A stretch of 64,000 bases of DNA from an uncultured Bacteroidota bacterium (lineage in GTDB: Bacteria > Bacteroidota > Bacteroidia > JABEUT01): positions 1-64,000 of the forward strand of contig CAIPDV010000104.1 of the NCBI GenBank assembly GCA_903863935.1, read 5' to 3'. Under the pieces are notes generated by a model that saw only the letters and a program-made list of their open reading frames with translations, did no database searches and was not told where the DNA came from. Positions 26,429 to 35,867 of this stretch are shown piece by piece. Made by a program: the position numbers and the translations under genes. The stretch's first letter is position 1, and each line of letters begins with the position of its first letter.

Positions 26429-27976
26429 CTATTTATTATTAACCGTGCTGCCTGTATTGCTCAAAACTGCTTTATTGTTGTTCGAAGCTTTTACAATAAC
26501 CTTAGGTGCAGGGCCAGCAGGGAAACGCACATCGGCATTCTTTGCAATTGAACCATCCGAGTTAACTTCATCGGCACGGTTAGCAATTACTTCGTAGGTG
26601 AAAGATGCGTTAGATGTACCGCTGTTATTCTCAATTACATCAAAACCTGTAGCAGTACGGTTTGTAACATACACTGTATTAGGGCATGCATCATTCATAG
26701 TGATGATAACGCGTAAAGGATGCTTTTGATTAACGGTAACATTTTTTGCATAATTAGGATCCAGATCAATGTGTGTTTTACCACTTACCAATTGTCCTTG
26801 TCCATAATCCTGGAACAGAATTTCGGGTGCTTCAGGGCAGAACAGGTTTATGTTTTTGTTGTTTTGGTCTTTTACAATAGTTGCAACGGAACCATTACCA
26901 TTTATCTTATAGTTTGTAGCAGCCAATGTATATCCAACGTATGCATACGAAGCAGTATTTTGGAAGTAACCACCGGCACAATTTTTAGCAGCACTGTCAG
27001 CATAGCCTATAATACCTGTTGTTGTTCCATTCGCCATAACGCCTTCTCCGGCTTCAAAAAAGTTTCCGGTTGCTCCGCTTCCGATACCCATTACGCCTAC
27101 TCCGATTCCATGTTTGGTAGAAACGTTCTGTCCAATTACACCAAACCCATTTGACTGGCCTGTAATTCCATAAACCCCATTACCACCGCTATTTTTAGTT
27201 ACTGAATCATTATAGCCTACAACACCGGTTGCTTGTCCGTTAGCAGTAACAAAAAATCCACCATGCCAGTTATTGGAGAGACCCATAACAGCAACATTTG
27301 GATTTGTTCCACTGGATGAAGCAACAAAAGGAGCGCAACTTCCAGCAGTACCTGCAAAATAACCTCCTGCTTTGGTGAATGAGAAACCGGCTACTGTTGT
27401 TGAACCGGAATATCCTAAATAACCATCAATTCCGAGTGTATCATTACCATGAACTGCAGAAGAACCTGCAACCGTATATGTGGTTGTTGCACTGATTCCA
27501 CTGTTAGTTGAACCTCCGCTTACTGAAAGCATAGTTCCTGCTAGAGGCGCGTTGTTAACGCCAACATCGGTACCATTATCCTGAATTAGTCCTGTTCCAA
27601 GTGTGGTTCCGTTTGGAGTCCAGCGAGCCACGTAATTGTTAATTCCGGAACCCGATAAAGTACTGTTTAAACTTGCCCAAACTGTTCCTGTCCAGTAGTA
27701 ATAACCGGTACCATTACCACCTGTTGGTGCAGAAGTAGTATATACAATAAGTCCTGTTGCGGGGCTAACCACCGGGGCAGCAACGGTTACATTAGTAAGT
27801 GCTACCGCTTGTGGTAAAAAGCCTTTATTTACTCCGGCATTACCACTTTGCAAGTCAAGTATTGCGGAAGGATCGGGATTGGCTGATGTATTATTAATTC
27901 CTATTTGTGCACGTAAGCCAGTTCCTATAAGGAATAAAAATCCGGCAGTTAAGGGTAATAGCGTTTTTGTTTTCAT
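26429..27976 (-). CDS. secreted protein with tail-fibre-like N-terminus
   Basis: This 515-aa protein has a clear signal peptide ending 'GLRAQ'. The mature start 'IGINNTSANPDPSAILDLQSGNAGVNKGFLPQAVAL' and 'TGLIVYTT...GYYYWTGTVWASL' are the phrases common at the start of many Bacteroidota secreted proteins that resemble phage tail fibres. The middle (about 150-330) is rich in Gly/Asn with repeating 'GVMGIGSG', 'GVYGITGQ' and 'GVVGYNDS' units, suggesting a beta-solenoid. The C-terminal part has a beta domain. No T9SS sorting domain is seen, so export beyond the periplasm is uncertain. Own promoter and terminator. Function unknown. Confidence 0.78.
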   Translation of the reverse strand: MKTKTLLPLTAGFLFLIGTGLRAQIGINNTSANPDPSAILDLQSGNAGVNKGFLPQAVALTNVTVAAPVVSPATGLIVYTTSAPTGGNGTGYYYWTGTVWASLNSTLSGSGINNYVARWTPNGTTLGTGLIQDNGTDVGVNNAPLAGTMLSVSGGSTNSGISATTTYTVAGSSAVHGNDTLGIDGYLGYSGSTTVAGFSFTKAGGYFAGTAGSCAPFVASSSGTNPNVAVMGLSNNWHGGFFVTANGQATGVVGYNDSVTKNSGGNGVYGITGQSNGFGVIGQNVSTKHGIGVGVMGIGSGATGNFFEAGEGVMANGTTTGIIGYADSAAKNCAGGYFQNTASYAYVGYTLAATNYKINGNGSVATIVKDQNNKNINLFCPEAPEILFQDYGQGQLVSGKTHIDLDPNYAKNVTVNQKHPLRVIITMNDACPNTVYVTNRTATGFDVIENNSGTSNASFTYEVIANRADEVNSDGSIAKNADVRFPAGPAPKVIVKASNNNKAVLSNTGSTVNNK

Positions 27977-28007
27977 GTAATTATTTTTTTGCGTTAACTA
28001 ATAGGTA

Positions 28008-28015
28008 CAAATGTA
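28008..28015 (-). promoter_or_regulatory. candidate -7 box of the tail-fibre-like gene
   Basis: TACATTTG on the minus strand, 32 nt before the ATG at 27976, fits TAnnTTTG and would give a leader of about 25 nt. Confidence 0.45.
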
Positions 28016-28077
28016 AAATTATTTTTCAATCAGTTACGTGATTCTGTCATATTTATAAATTACTGAATTTGGATAAT

Positions 28078-28109
28078 AAAAAAGGAGGGTTTTAAAACCC
28101 TCCTTTTTT
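28078..28109 (-). terminator. 32-bp perfect palindromic terminator
   Basis: AAAAAAGGAGGGTTTT/AAAACCCTCCTTTTTT is an exact palindrome 31 bp past the stop of the SprB-repeat gene. Its core GGAGGG/CCCTCC and T-tracts repeat those of the terminator at 26385-26410 behind the neighbouring gene. Confidence 0.88.
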
Positions 28110-28140
28110 ATCTAAGATTGAAACAGTTAAGTACTACAAC

Positions 28141-31100
28141 CTATTTCTGAATTATCAGTTTTCCGACACTTATTGTGCTTCCATCTGATTTGATCGCTTT
28201 GTAAAGATAGATTCCGTTTGCCTGTGCACTCAAATTTATAAGCGTAGATTTTGATTTCAATTGTTGCTGCATAATTACTTGCCCCAATACATCATATATC
28301 TCAACCGACAATTGACCTGTAAGCACAGATGATTTAATTACGAATTGCCCATTATTGGGGTTAGGATAGATTGTAATTATTCCGTTCTTTCCCGATATAT
28401 CATTGATTCCTTCACAGACTGTTACGTAAACACTATCGGCAGCAACGGCGGTACATCCGTTGGTACCTTTAACCGTGTAGTAAAACAGATCGTATTGGTT
28501 AACAGGAACCGAATCGGGATAGAAGAACTTACCATATACCCCTTTACCACTAAAGGTTCCACCCGCAGGAGATCCGAACAATAAAATGTTCCCTGAATTA
28601 TTACACACTGTATCTGCAGACTGTTTGATAAGTGTTGGGTCGGGTATCGGATTTACTTTCATGCATGCCCGGGCCGTAGCAGAACAACCATTTGAATCAA
28701 CTACCGTAACGGTATAGCAGGTAGATGCTGTTGGTGAGGCAACCGGAGAAGGGCAAGTGGTGCAACTCAAACCATTGGAAGGACTCCAGGTAAAAGTGTA
28801 AGGTTGGGTTCCTCCTGAAATAGTGTGTGAAAAACTTGCCGTATCACCTTTACAAACCGAGTCATTTTTATAGCTCATAGAAAGAGCAGGAGGAGCTGTA
28901 ATTGTAACGATGAACGAACTGATACATCCTTTATTATCGGTAACAATACATGTGTAGGTTCCGGCACTCAGGTTAGATGCTGTTGCATTGGTTCCTCCGG
29001 AAGGAGTCCAGCTATAAGTGTAAGGGGCAGTTCCTCCTGTAACATTTGCAATAGCAATTCCGGTATTGTTTCCGCCACATTGAATATTGGTTTGAGTGGA
29101 TGTTGCAGTAGGCCCTCCAGAACTATTAATGGTAGTGGAGACTGTAGAAATGCACGAGTTGGCATCCGTTATTGTAAGCGTATAATTTCCGGCACTCAAT
29201 CCGCTTGCATTGGCTGTTGTTCCACCGGAAGGTGACCATGAATAAGTATATGCGCCTGTTCCTCCGGAAACACTTGCTGATGCCGCTCCGGTATTATTTC
29301 CACATGCTGTTGATGTTGGTGTTATAGTTGCAGTTATAGCTAACGGCTGAGTGATTGTAACGAGAGTTATTGCCGAACATCCTAATTTATCTGTTACTGT
29401 GCAAGTATATGTTCCTGCACTCAGGTTAGAAGCTGTAGCATTTGTTCCACCTGCGGGGCTCCAGCTATAGGTATAGGGTGGATTATTTCCGGTTGGAGTA
29501 ACGGTTGCAGTGCCTGATAAACTACCAAAACATTTAATGTCGCCCCTAACTGTTGAAAGAACCGGAGGTGTGCATCCCGCCTTGCAAATTGGTGCAGGTG
29601 GCTTACATGCAGAAAAATTAATTGACATGGCAAATCCATTACCGCAGGCAATAACCTCTCCGTTATTATTTACGGCTACATCGTACACAGCCGATGGGGT
29701 TGTAACTGTTGAAATCTGATTTAGATTGGCATCGTATTCCACAACCTGGTTTGAAGAACCAACATAAACATTACCACAACTATCAATATCAAGACCAGAA
29801 TTACCCGGGGAGTAAGACCCTAGAAAATTGCTGGAAGTTCCACCCGGAATTGCAACTGTATTTAAAATGTTTCCGGTTGCAATATCACGCTTATCAAGAT
29901 TTGTACCATTTTGGGTATAGAGATAGTTGGCAGTTGCACGAATATTGTTTTGGCCTAAATTCCCTACTGCTGCATAGCTTGGGCTTCCATACGAAAAATT
30001 ATAGGAGTTTGGAATTTTATACATTACGGATGTTAACGCTGACTGAGTGCTTCCAATTGAATCCAGAGTCAGGAAGTAATAATTTCCATTTGGAGCAGAG
30101 CATATTGAACGAACCTCATTAATGTTTAATAATCCGAAGGTATATCCAACTACAATTTGATTAGCAATACTACCATTTGAAAGATTAATGTTGAAAATGC
30201 CACCCTCATATCCTGCAATGTTAAATGGACTTGCCATATATGTACCACCAACAACCAATTGAGTTTGGTCGCAGTTAAATGCCATGTGCCAGTATTCATA
30301 TAGCGGACCAAACAACCCATTTGGGTTATTGTGCCAAACCAAGGCACCACCCGTAGTTATTTTTGAAATTTCTCCATTTGCACCGGATGTGATATACGAA
30401 TTCCCAAGCCTGTCGGTAATCAAAGTTCCCAACCAATACGAGCTGGAATCCCAGGAAGTAGTATAGGTCCATTGCAGGGTTCCGCCTGAATTAAACTTTT
30501 TCAAAAGCAGAGGCATATCACCGCCATATAAATAAACGTTACCTGCAGCATCGGTCTGGCAATTCCATATTTTGTTGCTATTCGGGAAGGACGGATAAAT
30601 AGTCCATGGGTCAATTGTTAGTGCTACATCCGGATGATATGAACTTATCCCAAATGAAACGGTATTGTTTGCTGTAAGCCTGAACCAGGAATGTATATTA
30701 TGATTTTCTGTTCCATTAAAACTTTTACCTGGTTTGTGATCTATAATATCGCCAAATAATGTTGATAAATGAACATTTCCCTCTTTATCAATTACCGGAA
30801 TTCTGCCTGCATATTTCATTTTAAATGCCAATATATCAGATCCGGGCCGAACACTCAATGAGTATTCCACACCACCTTTAGGATTGAATACATACTCCAC
30901 ATCAATGCCCGGATATAGATTTTTATAAGTGATTTTTTTATATCCGCTAATGTTATTGATATTACCGTAATTGTAATAATCAGGGCTTTTGTCTTCTGCT
31001 ACAACCTGGCAATTTGCATTGCATCCCTCCCATTCCATCGATACAACATCGCTTTGGCTTGAAACAGCATTTTGTTCCTCCTCTTCTTCTCCAATCGAAT

Positions 31101-31368
31101 TTTCGGTTGCATTGGAAGTTTTTTTAACGGTAACTTTAGTAAAGGAATAGACCAAACCTTTATTGGTGAAGTAAACCTTGGATGTACCTTCATCAACAGC
31201 ATACAAAATACTCCCCGATTGGCCTGCGGGTAAATTAAACTGCCCCTTATTTTCAATGAATGCTTTTTGCCCGCTGAAAGCAAATGTTGGGGCAACTTGA
31301 GCCCGACCAAAAGAAAAACTAAAAAGGAAAAGGGAAATACAAATTGGTAATTTTTTAAATAAAATCAT
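28141..31368 (-). CDS. SprB-repeat surface protein with DUF7948-like N-terminus and Por-type T9SS sorting domain
   Basis: This 1075-aa protein has a signal peptide followed by 'KAFIENKGQFNLPAGQ', the usual opening of the DUF7948/SBBP-associated region. A long beta-propeller-like part (about 260-600) includes 'AGNVYLYGGD' and 'LGNSYITSG' strands. About three SprB repeats ('PYTYSWSPAGGTNATASNLS' and variants) and one Ig-like repeat with 'GLSCTTCPSPVASPTAS' come next. The C-terminus 'ITIYPNPNNGQFVI...GIYLYKAIKSDG' is a Por secretion system (T9SS type A) sorting domain. It is probably exposed on, or released from, the cell surface and may bind polymer. It is divergent from the 31557 gene. Confidence 0.9.
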   Translation of the reverse strand: MILFKKLPICISLFLFSFSFGRAQVAPTFAFSGQKAFIENKGQFNLPAGQSGSILYAVDEGTSKVYFTNKGLVYSFTKVTVKKTSNATENSIGEEEEEQNAVSSQSDVVSMEWEGCNANCQVVAEDKSPDYYNYGNINNISGYKKITYKNLYPGIDVEYVFNPKGGVEYSLSVRPGSDILAFKMKYAGRIPVIDKEGNVHLSTLFGDIIDHKPGKSFNGTENHNIHSWFRLTANNTVSFGISSYHPDVALTIDPWTIYPSFPNSNKIWNCQTDAAGNVYLYGGDMPLLLKKFNSGGTLQWTYTTSWDSSSYWLGTLITDRLGNSYITSGANGEISKITTGGALVWHNNPNGLFGPLYEYWHMAFNCDQTQLVVGGTYMASPFNIAGYEGGIFNINLSNGSIANQIVVGYTFGLLNINEVRSICSAPNGNYYFLTLDSIGSTQSALTSVMYKIPNSYNFSYGSPSYAAVGNLGQNNIRATANYLYTQNGTNLDKRDIATGNILNTVAIPGGTSSNFLGSYSPGNSGLDIDSCGNVYVGSSNQVVEYDANLNQISTVTTPSAVYDVAVNNNGEVIACGNGFAMSINFSACKPPAPICKAGCTPPVLSTVRGDIKCFGSLSGTATVTPTGNNPPYTYSWSPAGGTNATASNLSAGTYTCTVTDKLGCSAITLVTITQPLAITATITPTSTACGNNTGAASASVSGGTGAYTYSWSPSGGTTANASGLSAGNYTLTITDANSCISTVSTTINSSGGPTATSTQTNIQCGGNNTGIAIANVTGGTAPYTYSWTPSGGTNATASNLSAGTYTCIVTDNKGCISSFIVTITAPPALSMSYKNDSVCKGDTASFSHTISGGTQPYTFTWSPSNGLSCTTCPSPVASPTASTCYTVTVVDSNGCSATARACMKVNPIPDPTLIKQSADTVCNNSGNILLFGSPAGGTFSGKGVYGKFFYPDSVPVNQYDLFYYTVKGTNGCTAVAADSVYVTVCEGINDISGKNGIITIYPNPNNGQFVIKSSVLTGQLSVEIYDVLGQVIMQQQLKSKSTLINLSAQANGIYLYKAIKSDGSTISVGKLIIQK

Positions 31369-31411
31369 GAAAATTTTAATTAAAGGAGGTTGGTAATTTT
31401 GGTATGAAAGA

Positions 31412-31419
31412 CAAAAATA
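31412..31419 (-). promoter_or_regulatory. candidate -7 box of the SprB-repeat gene
   Basis: TATTTTTG on the minus strand, 44 nt before the ATG at 31368, fits TAnnTTTG. The surrounding A/T run lowers its specificity. Confidence 0.35.
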
Positions 31420-31509
31420 AAAAAAAATTGGTACCAGAGGCTTAATTAATGGTACACCTCGCTTAATTACCCCTAAAGTAAAATAGTATCCAGCTTATAT
31501 AAATGCTTT

Positions 31510-31517
31510 TATATTTG
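31510..31517 (+). promoter_or_regulatory. candidate -7 box of the DUF2723-like gene
   Basis: TATATTTG fits TAnnTTTG and lies 39 nt before the ATG at 31557. It faces away from the SprB-repeat promoter across the 188-bp divergent intergenic region. Confidence 0.45.
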
Positions 31518-31556
31518 TATTTTATCTGAAATTTATCCACCTGAATTCTAAATCAA

Positions 31557-33593
31557 ATGAAGCCATATTTAATACATACTGTAATATTATTAAGTTTTAC
31601 CACTACAGGTAACAGCCAGTCAAACTACCTTGATTACCCTAAATCAGATTCTGTTTACACCCGGTTTTTTCATGCCTATTCAGTGGATGAAAATTCAGAT
31701 AAAGCTTTATTGCAATTTCAAAAAAAACCGGATGGTTGGCACGTTGTGGAATTTAAAAACAGTTACGATTCAATTGTAAAAGATGAACTATTCTGGTCAG
31801 CAAAAACTGAAAAATTCGTCGCTGTTAATTTTGAAAAACGAGATGATCTTAGCCTTGCAGACCGTGATATTGCCTATTATAAGCACGATTACAAAAACAC
31901 CTTTTTCAGCTATTTCCCCTATTATAATTATATTGGATTCGACAGGGATGTTGTGAAAGATTATGGTGACAGGAAAAACTTACCCGATTCAATTCTTTAC
32001 GCTGTAGGGAGGTCTTATTCCTACATAGCAGATAATTTGCTGAATAATAATTCCGGCCTTTCTGATAAAAAATACCGGTTTAAATTAGGAGAGGGCCCGG
32101 ATGTTCTTTCGCCGGACCAGTTAGCTACCTATTGCAAATACCACGACCTTGCCATAAAAACTTTTGAAGAGTTAAAAAAGCTAAACCCGAACTATGAAAC
32201 TATGGTTGGGAATATAGGGCTTAAACTGGCCGATGAATACATGGTAGGGTACCTTGATTTAATGATATATCAGAATGAAAAGGAGGCGGACAAAGAGCTT
32301 ATTCAGGGCTCAAATGCTACAAATGGCATATATGATTATTTTATGTTTTCAATTGCTAAAAACTATTTATCATCATGCGATTCCAATGCTATTCTCATTA
32401 CCTATGGTGATAATGACACATATCCGTTGCTGTATTTGCAGGCAAAATACAAATACCGTAGTGACGTTTTGATTGTAAACAATGAACTAATAGGGCTTTC
32501 AAGGTATATAAACCGGATGACCCGGCCTTTTATTGGTGCCAGGCCACTACCACTTACAATGAGCCCTGAACAGTATACCGATGGAGTTCGCGACTATTTA
32601 CTTTACTACCAGGGAAACGATTCCTATTTTAACCAAAGTGAGCCTTCTGATTTAAAGAAAGTAATGGACTTTATGTTAAGCAATAATGAATCAAATAAGA
32701 TTGCTCTTGAAGACGGCTCATTTATAAATTATCTCCCAGTACACAACTTATTTTTTCCCGTCAATAGAGACAATGTCAGAAAAAGTAAAATGCAGCTAAA
32801 TGTTGGTGATCCTGAAAAAATTGAAAGCGATACCATTGCATGGAGGATGAACAATAGTTATCTTTTAAAAAGTAATTTGATTTTATTAAATACGCTATTG
32901 GCCAATAACTGGAAAAGACCCATTTGTTTTACACAGGGTGAAGAAGACCAATACCTGGGACTAGACAAGTTTTTTAAGTTACAGGGATTGGTTTATGAGT
33001 TAACCCCCATATATAATTCAGAGTCAAATTCAACTCAAAACCCGATGATCTGCACAAATGAAATGTACGACCTTGTAATGCATACGTATTTATGGGGCGG
33101 TATTAGCTCTATAAAGCAAATGGGAGAACAAAATATAGCAATGGCCTCAAATTTGAGGACTAATGTTACGCGACTGGCTATAAAATTACTCGATGAAAAT
33201 AAAAAGGATTCAGCTTTAAAAGTTTTGAATTTGTGCCGTGATTCCATTCCTGAAAATAAATGCCCATATGATGCATATTCAGTTTTCATAATTGAAAGCT
33301 ATTATCGGGCAGGAGCAATAGAAACAGCTAACTCTATTTCAAAAAAACTGTTTGAATCGAGTGAAATGAAAATGAAATCATTTCCTAAGAATATAAACTC
33401 AAAACGGGAAGATGACAAATATTCGGCAGCATATTCAAACTATTATGAAAATGCTATGATCCTGAATCGCTTATTGAGTTTTTCACAAACCTATAACCAA
33501 GCCAATTTGAAAAATGACTTTTTAAAAAGAATTACGGCCTTGCATAACAATGGCTATCTGGATGATGCGAGCTTTAATGAACTACCGAAATAA
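31557..33593 (+). CDS. secreted protein resembling the soluble C-terminal part of DUF2723 proteins
   Basis: This 678-aa protein has a signal peptide ending about 'TTTGNSQ'. Two stretches resemble DUF2723 (TMEM260-like protein O-mannosyltransferase) C-terminal regions: 'AILITYGDNDTYPLLYLQ' at about residue 280 and 'NNWKRPICFTQGEEDQYLGLDKFFKLQGLVYEL' at about 450. DUF2723 proteins normally begin with a membrane glycosyltransferase of many helices; here there is none, only a periplasmic or secreted protein. Residues 170-250 are helical and TPR-like. It could be an accessory or stand-alone relative. The similarity is by eye, so the family call is tentative. No obvious partner glycosyltransferase is adjacent. 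Confidence 0.62.
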   Translation: MKPYLIHTVILLSFTTTGNSQSNYLDYPKSDSVYTRFFHAYSVDENSDKALLQFQKKPDGWHVVEFKNSYDSIVKDELFWSAKTEKFVAVNFEKRDDLSLADRDIAYYKHDYKNTFFSYFPYYNYIGFDRDVVKDYGDRKNLPDSILYAVGRSYSYIADNLLNNNSGLSDKKYRFKLGEGPDVLSPDQLATYCKYHDLAIKTFEELKKLNPNYETMVGNIGLKLADEYMVGYLDLMIYQNEKEADKELIQGSNATNGIYDYFMFSIAKNYLSSCDSNAILITYGDNDTYPLLYLQAKYKYRSDVLIVNNELIGLSRYINRMTRPFIGARPLPLTMSPEQYTDGVRDYLLYYQGNDSYFNQSEPSDLKKVMDFMLSNNESNKIALEDGSFINYLPVHNLFFPVNRDNVRKSKMQLNVGDPEKIESDTIAWRMNNSYLLKSNLILLNTLLANNWKRPICFTQGEEDQYLGLDKFFKLQGLVYELTPIYNSESNSTQNPMICTNEMYDLVMHTYLWGGISSIKQMGEQNIAMASNLRTNVTRLAIKLLDENKKDSALKVLNLCRDSIPENKCPYDAYSVFIIESYYRAGAIETANSISKKLFESSEMKMKSFPKNINSKREDDKYSAAYSNYYENAMILNRLLSFSQTYNQANLKNDFLKRITALHNNGYLDDASFNELPK

Positions 33594-33631
33594 CCATTCT
33601 CCATCAAGCATTTGAATAGTTCATATCAACA

Positions 33632-33653
33632 AACTAACAATAGCTTGTTAGTT
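33632..33653 (+). terminator. hairpin after the DUF2723-like gene
   Basis: AACTAACAA-TAGC-TTGTTAGTT is a perfect 9-bp stem with a 4-nt loop, 39 bp past the stop codon. No U-tract follows directly, so termination is uncertain. Confidence 0.4.
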
Positions 33654-33693
33654 GAATTGCAGGCAATTTTTCCGGTGCATATCAGATAATTCA

Positions 33694-33701
33694 TATATTT
33701 G
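33694..33701 (+). promoter_or_regulatory. candidate -7 box of the 33.8-kb lipoprotein gene
   Basis: TATATTTG fits TAnnTTTG. The ATG at 33803 is 102 nt downstream, so the leader would be unusually long (about 95 nt) for this window. Confidence 0.35.
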
Positions 33702-33802
33702 CAGAATATGCTTGTAAGAAAGCTGATAGCCAGTTTCAAACCAACTAAAGCTTGAACCTTTCCCAAGGCAAATACTAATTTAAAACACACTTAATAGAGT
33801 TA

Positions 33803-34822
33803 ATGAAATTTCTTAAAGTTATTGCCGCTCTTGCTTTGTCAGTTCTTGTTTACAGTTCCTGTAACAACGATTTGAAAATACTTGCTCCTTACAAAGATAT
33901 TACTGTAGTTTACGGGCTTCTGGATCAAAATGACCCTGTTCACTATTTCCGTATAAATAAAGGATTTTTGGGCAACGGTAATGCCTATACAATGGCTATG
34001 CAATACGATTCAATTTACTACCCCGTTGGTAATATTCATGCATATCTTCAGGACTCAAGCACCATTACAAACACTATTGTTGATACTTTTAATCTTGACA
34101 CAATTACAACTATTCCGCTTAACCCCGGGACCTTTTCATACCCTAAACAATTGTTGTACTATACAACAGCAAAGAACAAAGCCTTAAATCCGAATGATTA
34201 TTACAATTTGGTGGTAGTTAATACAAAAACAGGTAAAAGAATAACCGGCTCCACAAATATCCTTCCTGATTTAAGTTTTGCTTATCCAACAGCAAATTTT
34301 GCCAGTATTTCAACCATCAATATTACTTTCGATAACCAACACCCTACTACCATTGCATGGAACAGCTCCGTAAACGGAAGGATATACCAAATGGATATTA
34401 AGTTCAATTTTGATGAAGTTACAACCGCTGGAGATACATCCTACTATTCACTTGACTGGCTTTTCAATCCCTTAACTTGTTCTTCCCTGGCAGGAAATGT
34501 AGCAATGCAATATCAATTCACTGCGCAGGGGTTAATGACCCTTATTGCAAATTCACTACAACCCAAACTTGGTGTGGTAAGACATTTTCAATATCTGGAT
34601 GTAATATTCACTACAGGCTCCGATGATTTGAATACTTACGTTCTATTAAGTCAACCACCTACAGGAATTAACCAGGATGTACCTTCCTTTACCGATTTAA
34701 AGAATGGGGTTGGACTCTTTACATCCCGCCACGTAGAAACTTTGAAAAAACAACTTGGTGCCACCGACCTTGACTCCCTTCAGTATGGCTCAATAACAGG
34801 CAATCTGGGCTTTCAACCATAA
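33803..34822 (+). CDS. lipoprotein of unknown function
   Basis: This 339-aa protein has an SPII signal 'MKFLKVIAALALSVLVYSSC'. The mature region starts 'KILAPYKDITVVYGLLDQNDPVHYFRINKGFLG' and is rich in beta-like strands, Asn, Thr and Tyr. The opening resembles Bacteroidota outer-membrane lipoproteins with DUF4249-like beta-sandwiches, but the match is not firm. The final third contains 'LGVVRHFQYLDVIFTTGSDDLNTYVLLSQ'. It is probably anchored in the outer membrane. The next gene (SirB1-type) begins 46 bp downstream and may be co-transcribed. Confidence 0.7.
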   Translation: MKFLKVIAALALSVLVYSSCNNDLKILAPYKDITVVYGLLDQNDPVHYFRINKGFLGNGNAYTMAMQYDSIYYPVGNIHAYLQDSSTITNTIVDTFNLDTITTIPLNPGTFSYPKQLLYYTTAKNKALNPNDYYNLVVVNTKTGKRITGSTNILPDLSFAYPTANFASISTINITFDNQHPTTIAWNSSVNGRIYQMDIKFNFDEVTTAGDTSYYSLDWLFNPLTCSSLAGNVAMQYQFTAQGLMTLIANSLQPKLGVVRHFQYLDVIFTTGSDDLNTYVLLSQPPTGINQDVPSFTDLKNGVGLFTSRHVETLKKQLGATDLDSLQYGSITGNLGFQP

Positions 34823-34868
34823 CCTATTGTAATTTATTACGTAAGAATAAAAAAACAGAGCGAAATAC

Positions 34869-35741
34869 ATGGCTGATTTAAATAAGAAAGAAGTAAGTGC
34901 GTTGATCAACCTGCTGGATGATCCGGATGAAAAAATATTCAGTACCATTAAAGGCAGGATACTTGATCTTGGCGAAAAAGCCATACCTGTGCTGGAAGAT
35001 GCTTGGGAAAGCTCAGTAAATATTCTGTTGCAAACCCGGATTGAAAACATCATCCATCGCATACAATTTGGCAAAACCCTGGAAGCTATTGCCGAATGGA
35101 AATATAAAAAGAACCCTGATCTGTTAGAAGGTGCCTTATTAGTAGCCAGATATCAGTATCCTGAACTGGATGAAACAAAAGTAAATGAAGCAATACGCCA
35201 ATTACACCAGGATGTATGGCTCGAAATGAATGACCAGCTTACCGCGCTTGAAAAGGTGAGGGTTGTCAACCACATTTTTTTCGATGTTCACAGGTTTGTT
35301 GGTAACACTGAAAATTATACGGCTCCTGAAAATTCATACCTTAACAAAGTATTAGAATCGAAGAAAGGAAACCCATTATCACTTGCCATTATTTATCTTA
35401 CACTTTGCAAAAAGTTAAATCTCTCCATATATGGAGTTAATCTTCCTCAGCATTTTGTAATGGTTTATCTTGATGAACAACTTTTCTCAACAGATCAACA
35501 CGACGATAATGTTCTCTTCTATATCAACCCATTCAGCAAAGGTGCTATTTTCAGCCGCAGGGAAATTGATATTTTCCTTAATCAGCTTGCCATTGACCCT
35601 CAAAAGTCATTCTATCTTCCATGCTCCAATGTGGAAATAATTAAAAGGCTTATTCGTAACCTGATTACTTCGTATACCAATCTGGATCAACCGGACAAGG
35701 TATCGGATATGAAGGAGATTCTAAAAACGTTGAATTCGTAG
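34869..35741 (+). CDS. SirB1 family transglutaminase-like protein
   Basis: This 290-aa soluble protein has an N-terminal HEAT-like helical region ('ALINLLDDPDEKIFSTIKGRILDLGEKAIPVLEDAW'). A transglutaminase-like core of the SirB1/Transglut_core2 kind follows: 'NSYLNKVLESKKGNPLSLAIIYLTLCKKLNL' and 'GVNLPQHFVMVY'. In this family the usual Cys-His-Asp triad is often altered, and members may bind rather than modify proteins. Here Ser/Leu stand where the nucleophile would be ('NPLSLAI') and a His is kept ('PQHFVMVY'). It is likely non-enzymatic or uncertain in activity. Confidence 0.85.
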   Translation: MADLNKKEVSALINLLDDPDEKIFSTIKGRILDLGEKAIPVLEDAWESSVNILLQTRIENIIHRIQFGKTLEAIAEWKYKKNPDLLEGALLVARYQYPELDETKVNEAIRQLHQDVWLEMNDQLTALEKVRVVNHIFFDVHRFVGNTENYTAPENSYLNKVLESKKGNPLSLAIIYLTLCKKLNLSIYGVNLPQHFVMVYLDEQLFSTDQHDDNVLFYINPFSKGAIFSRREIDIFLNQLAIDPQKSFYLPCSNVEIIKRLIRNLITSYTNLDQPDKVSDMKEILKTLNS

Positions 35742-35770
35742 ATCCTTTTCTTTTTTGTTTAAGAAAGGAT
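35742..35770 (+). terminator. AT-rich hairpin after the SirB1-type gene
   Basis: ATCCTTTTCTT / AAGAAAGGAT pair over 10 bp with one bulged T, directly after the stop codon. The loop is T-rich but no T-tract follows the stem, so this is a weak candidate. Confidence 0.35.
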
Positions 35771-35867
35771 TGTCAGCACAAGATTATCCTTTGCAGATAA
35801 TAATATAAACACGTAATATTCCAATTATTTTCTGGAGAGATGCTTGTTTTAAAAGGAACAATACAAT

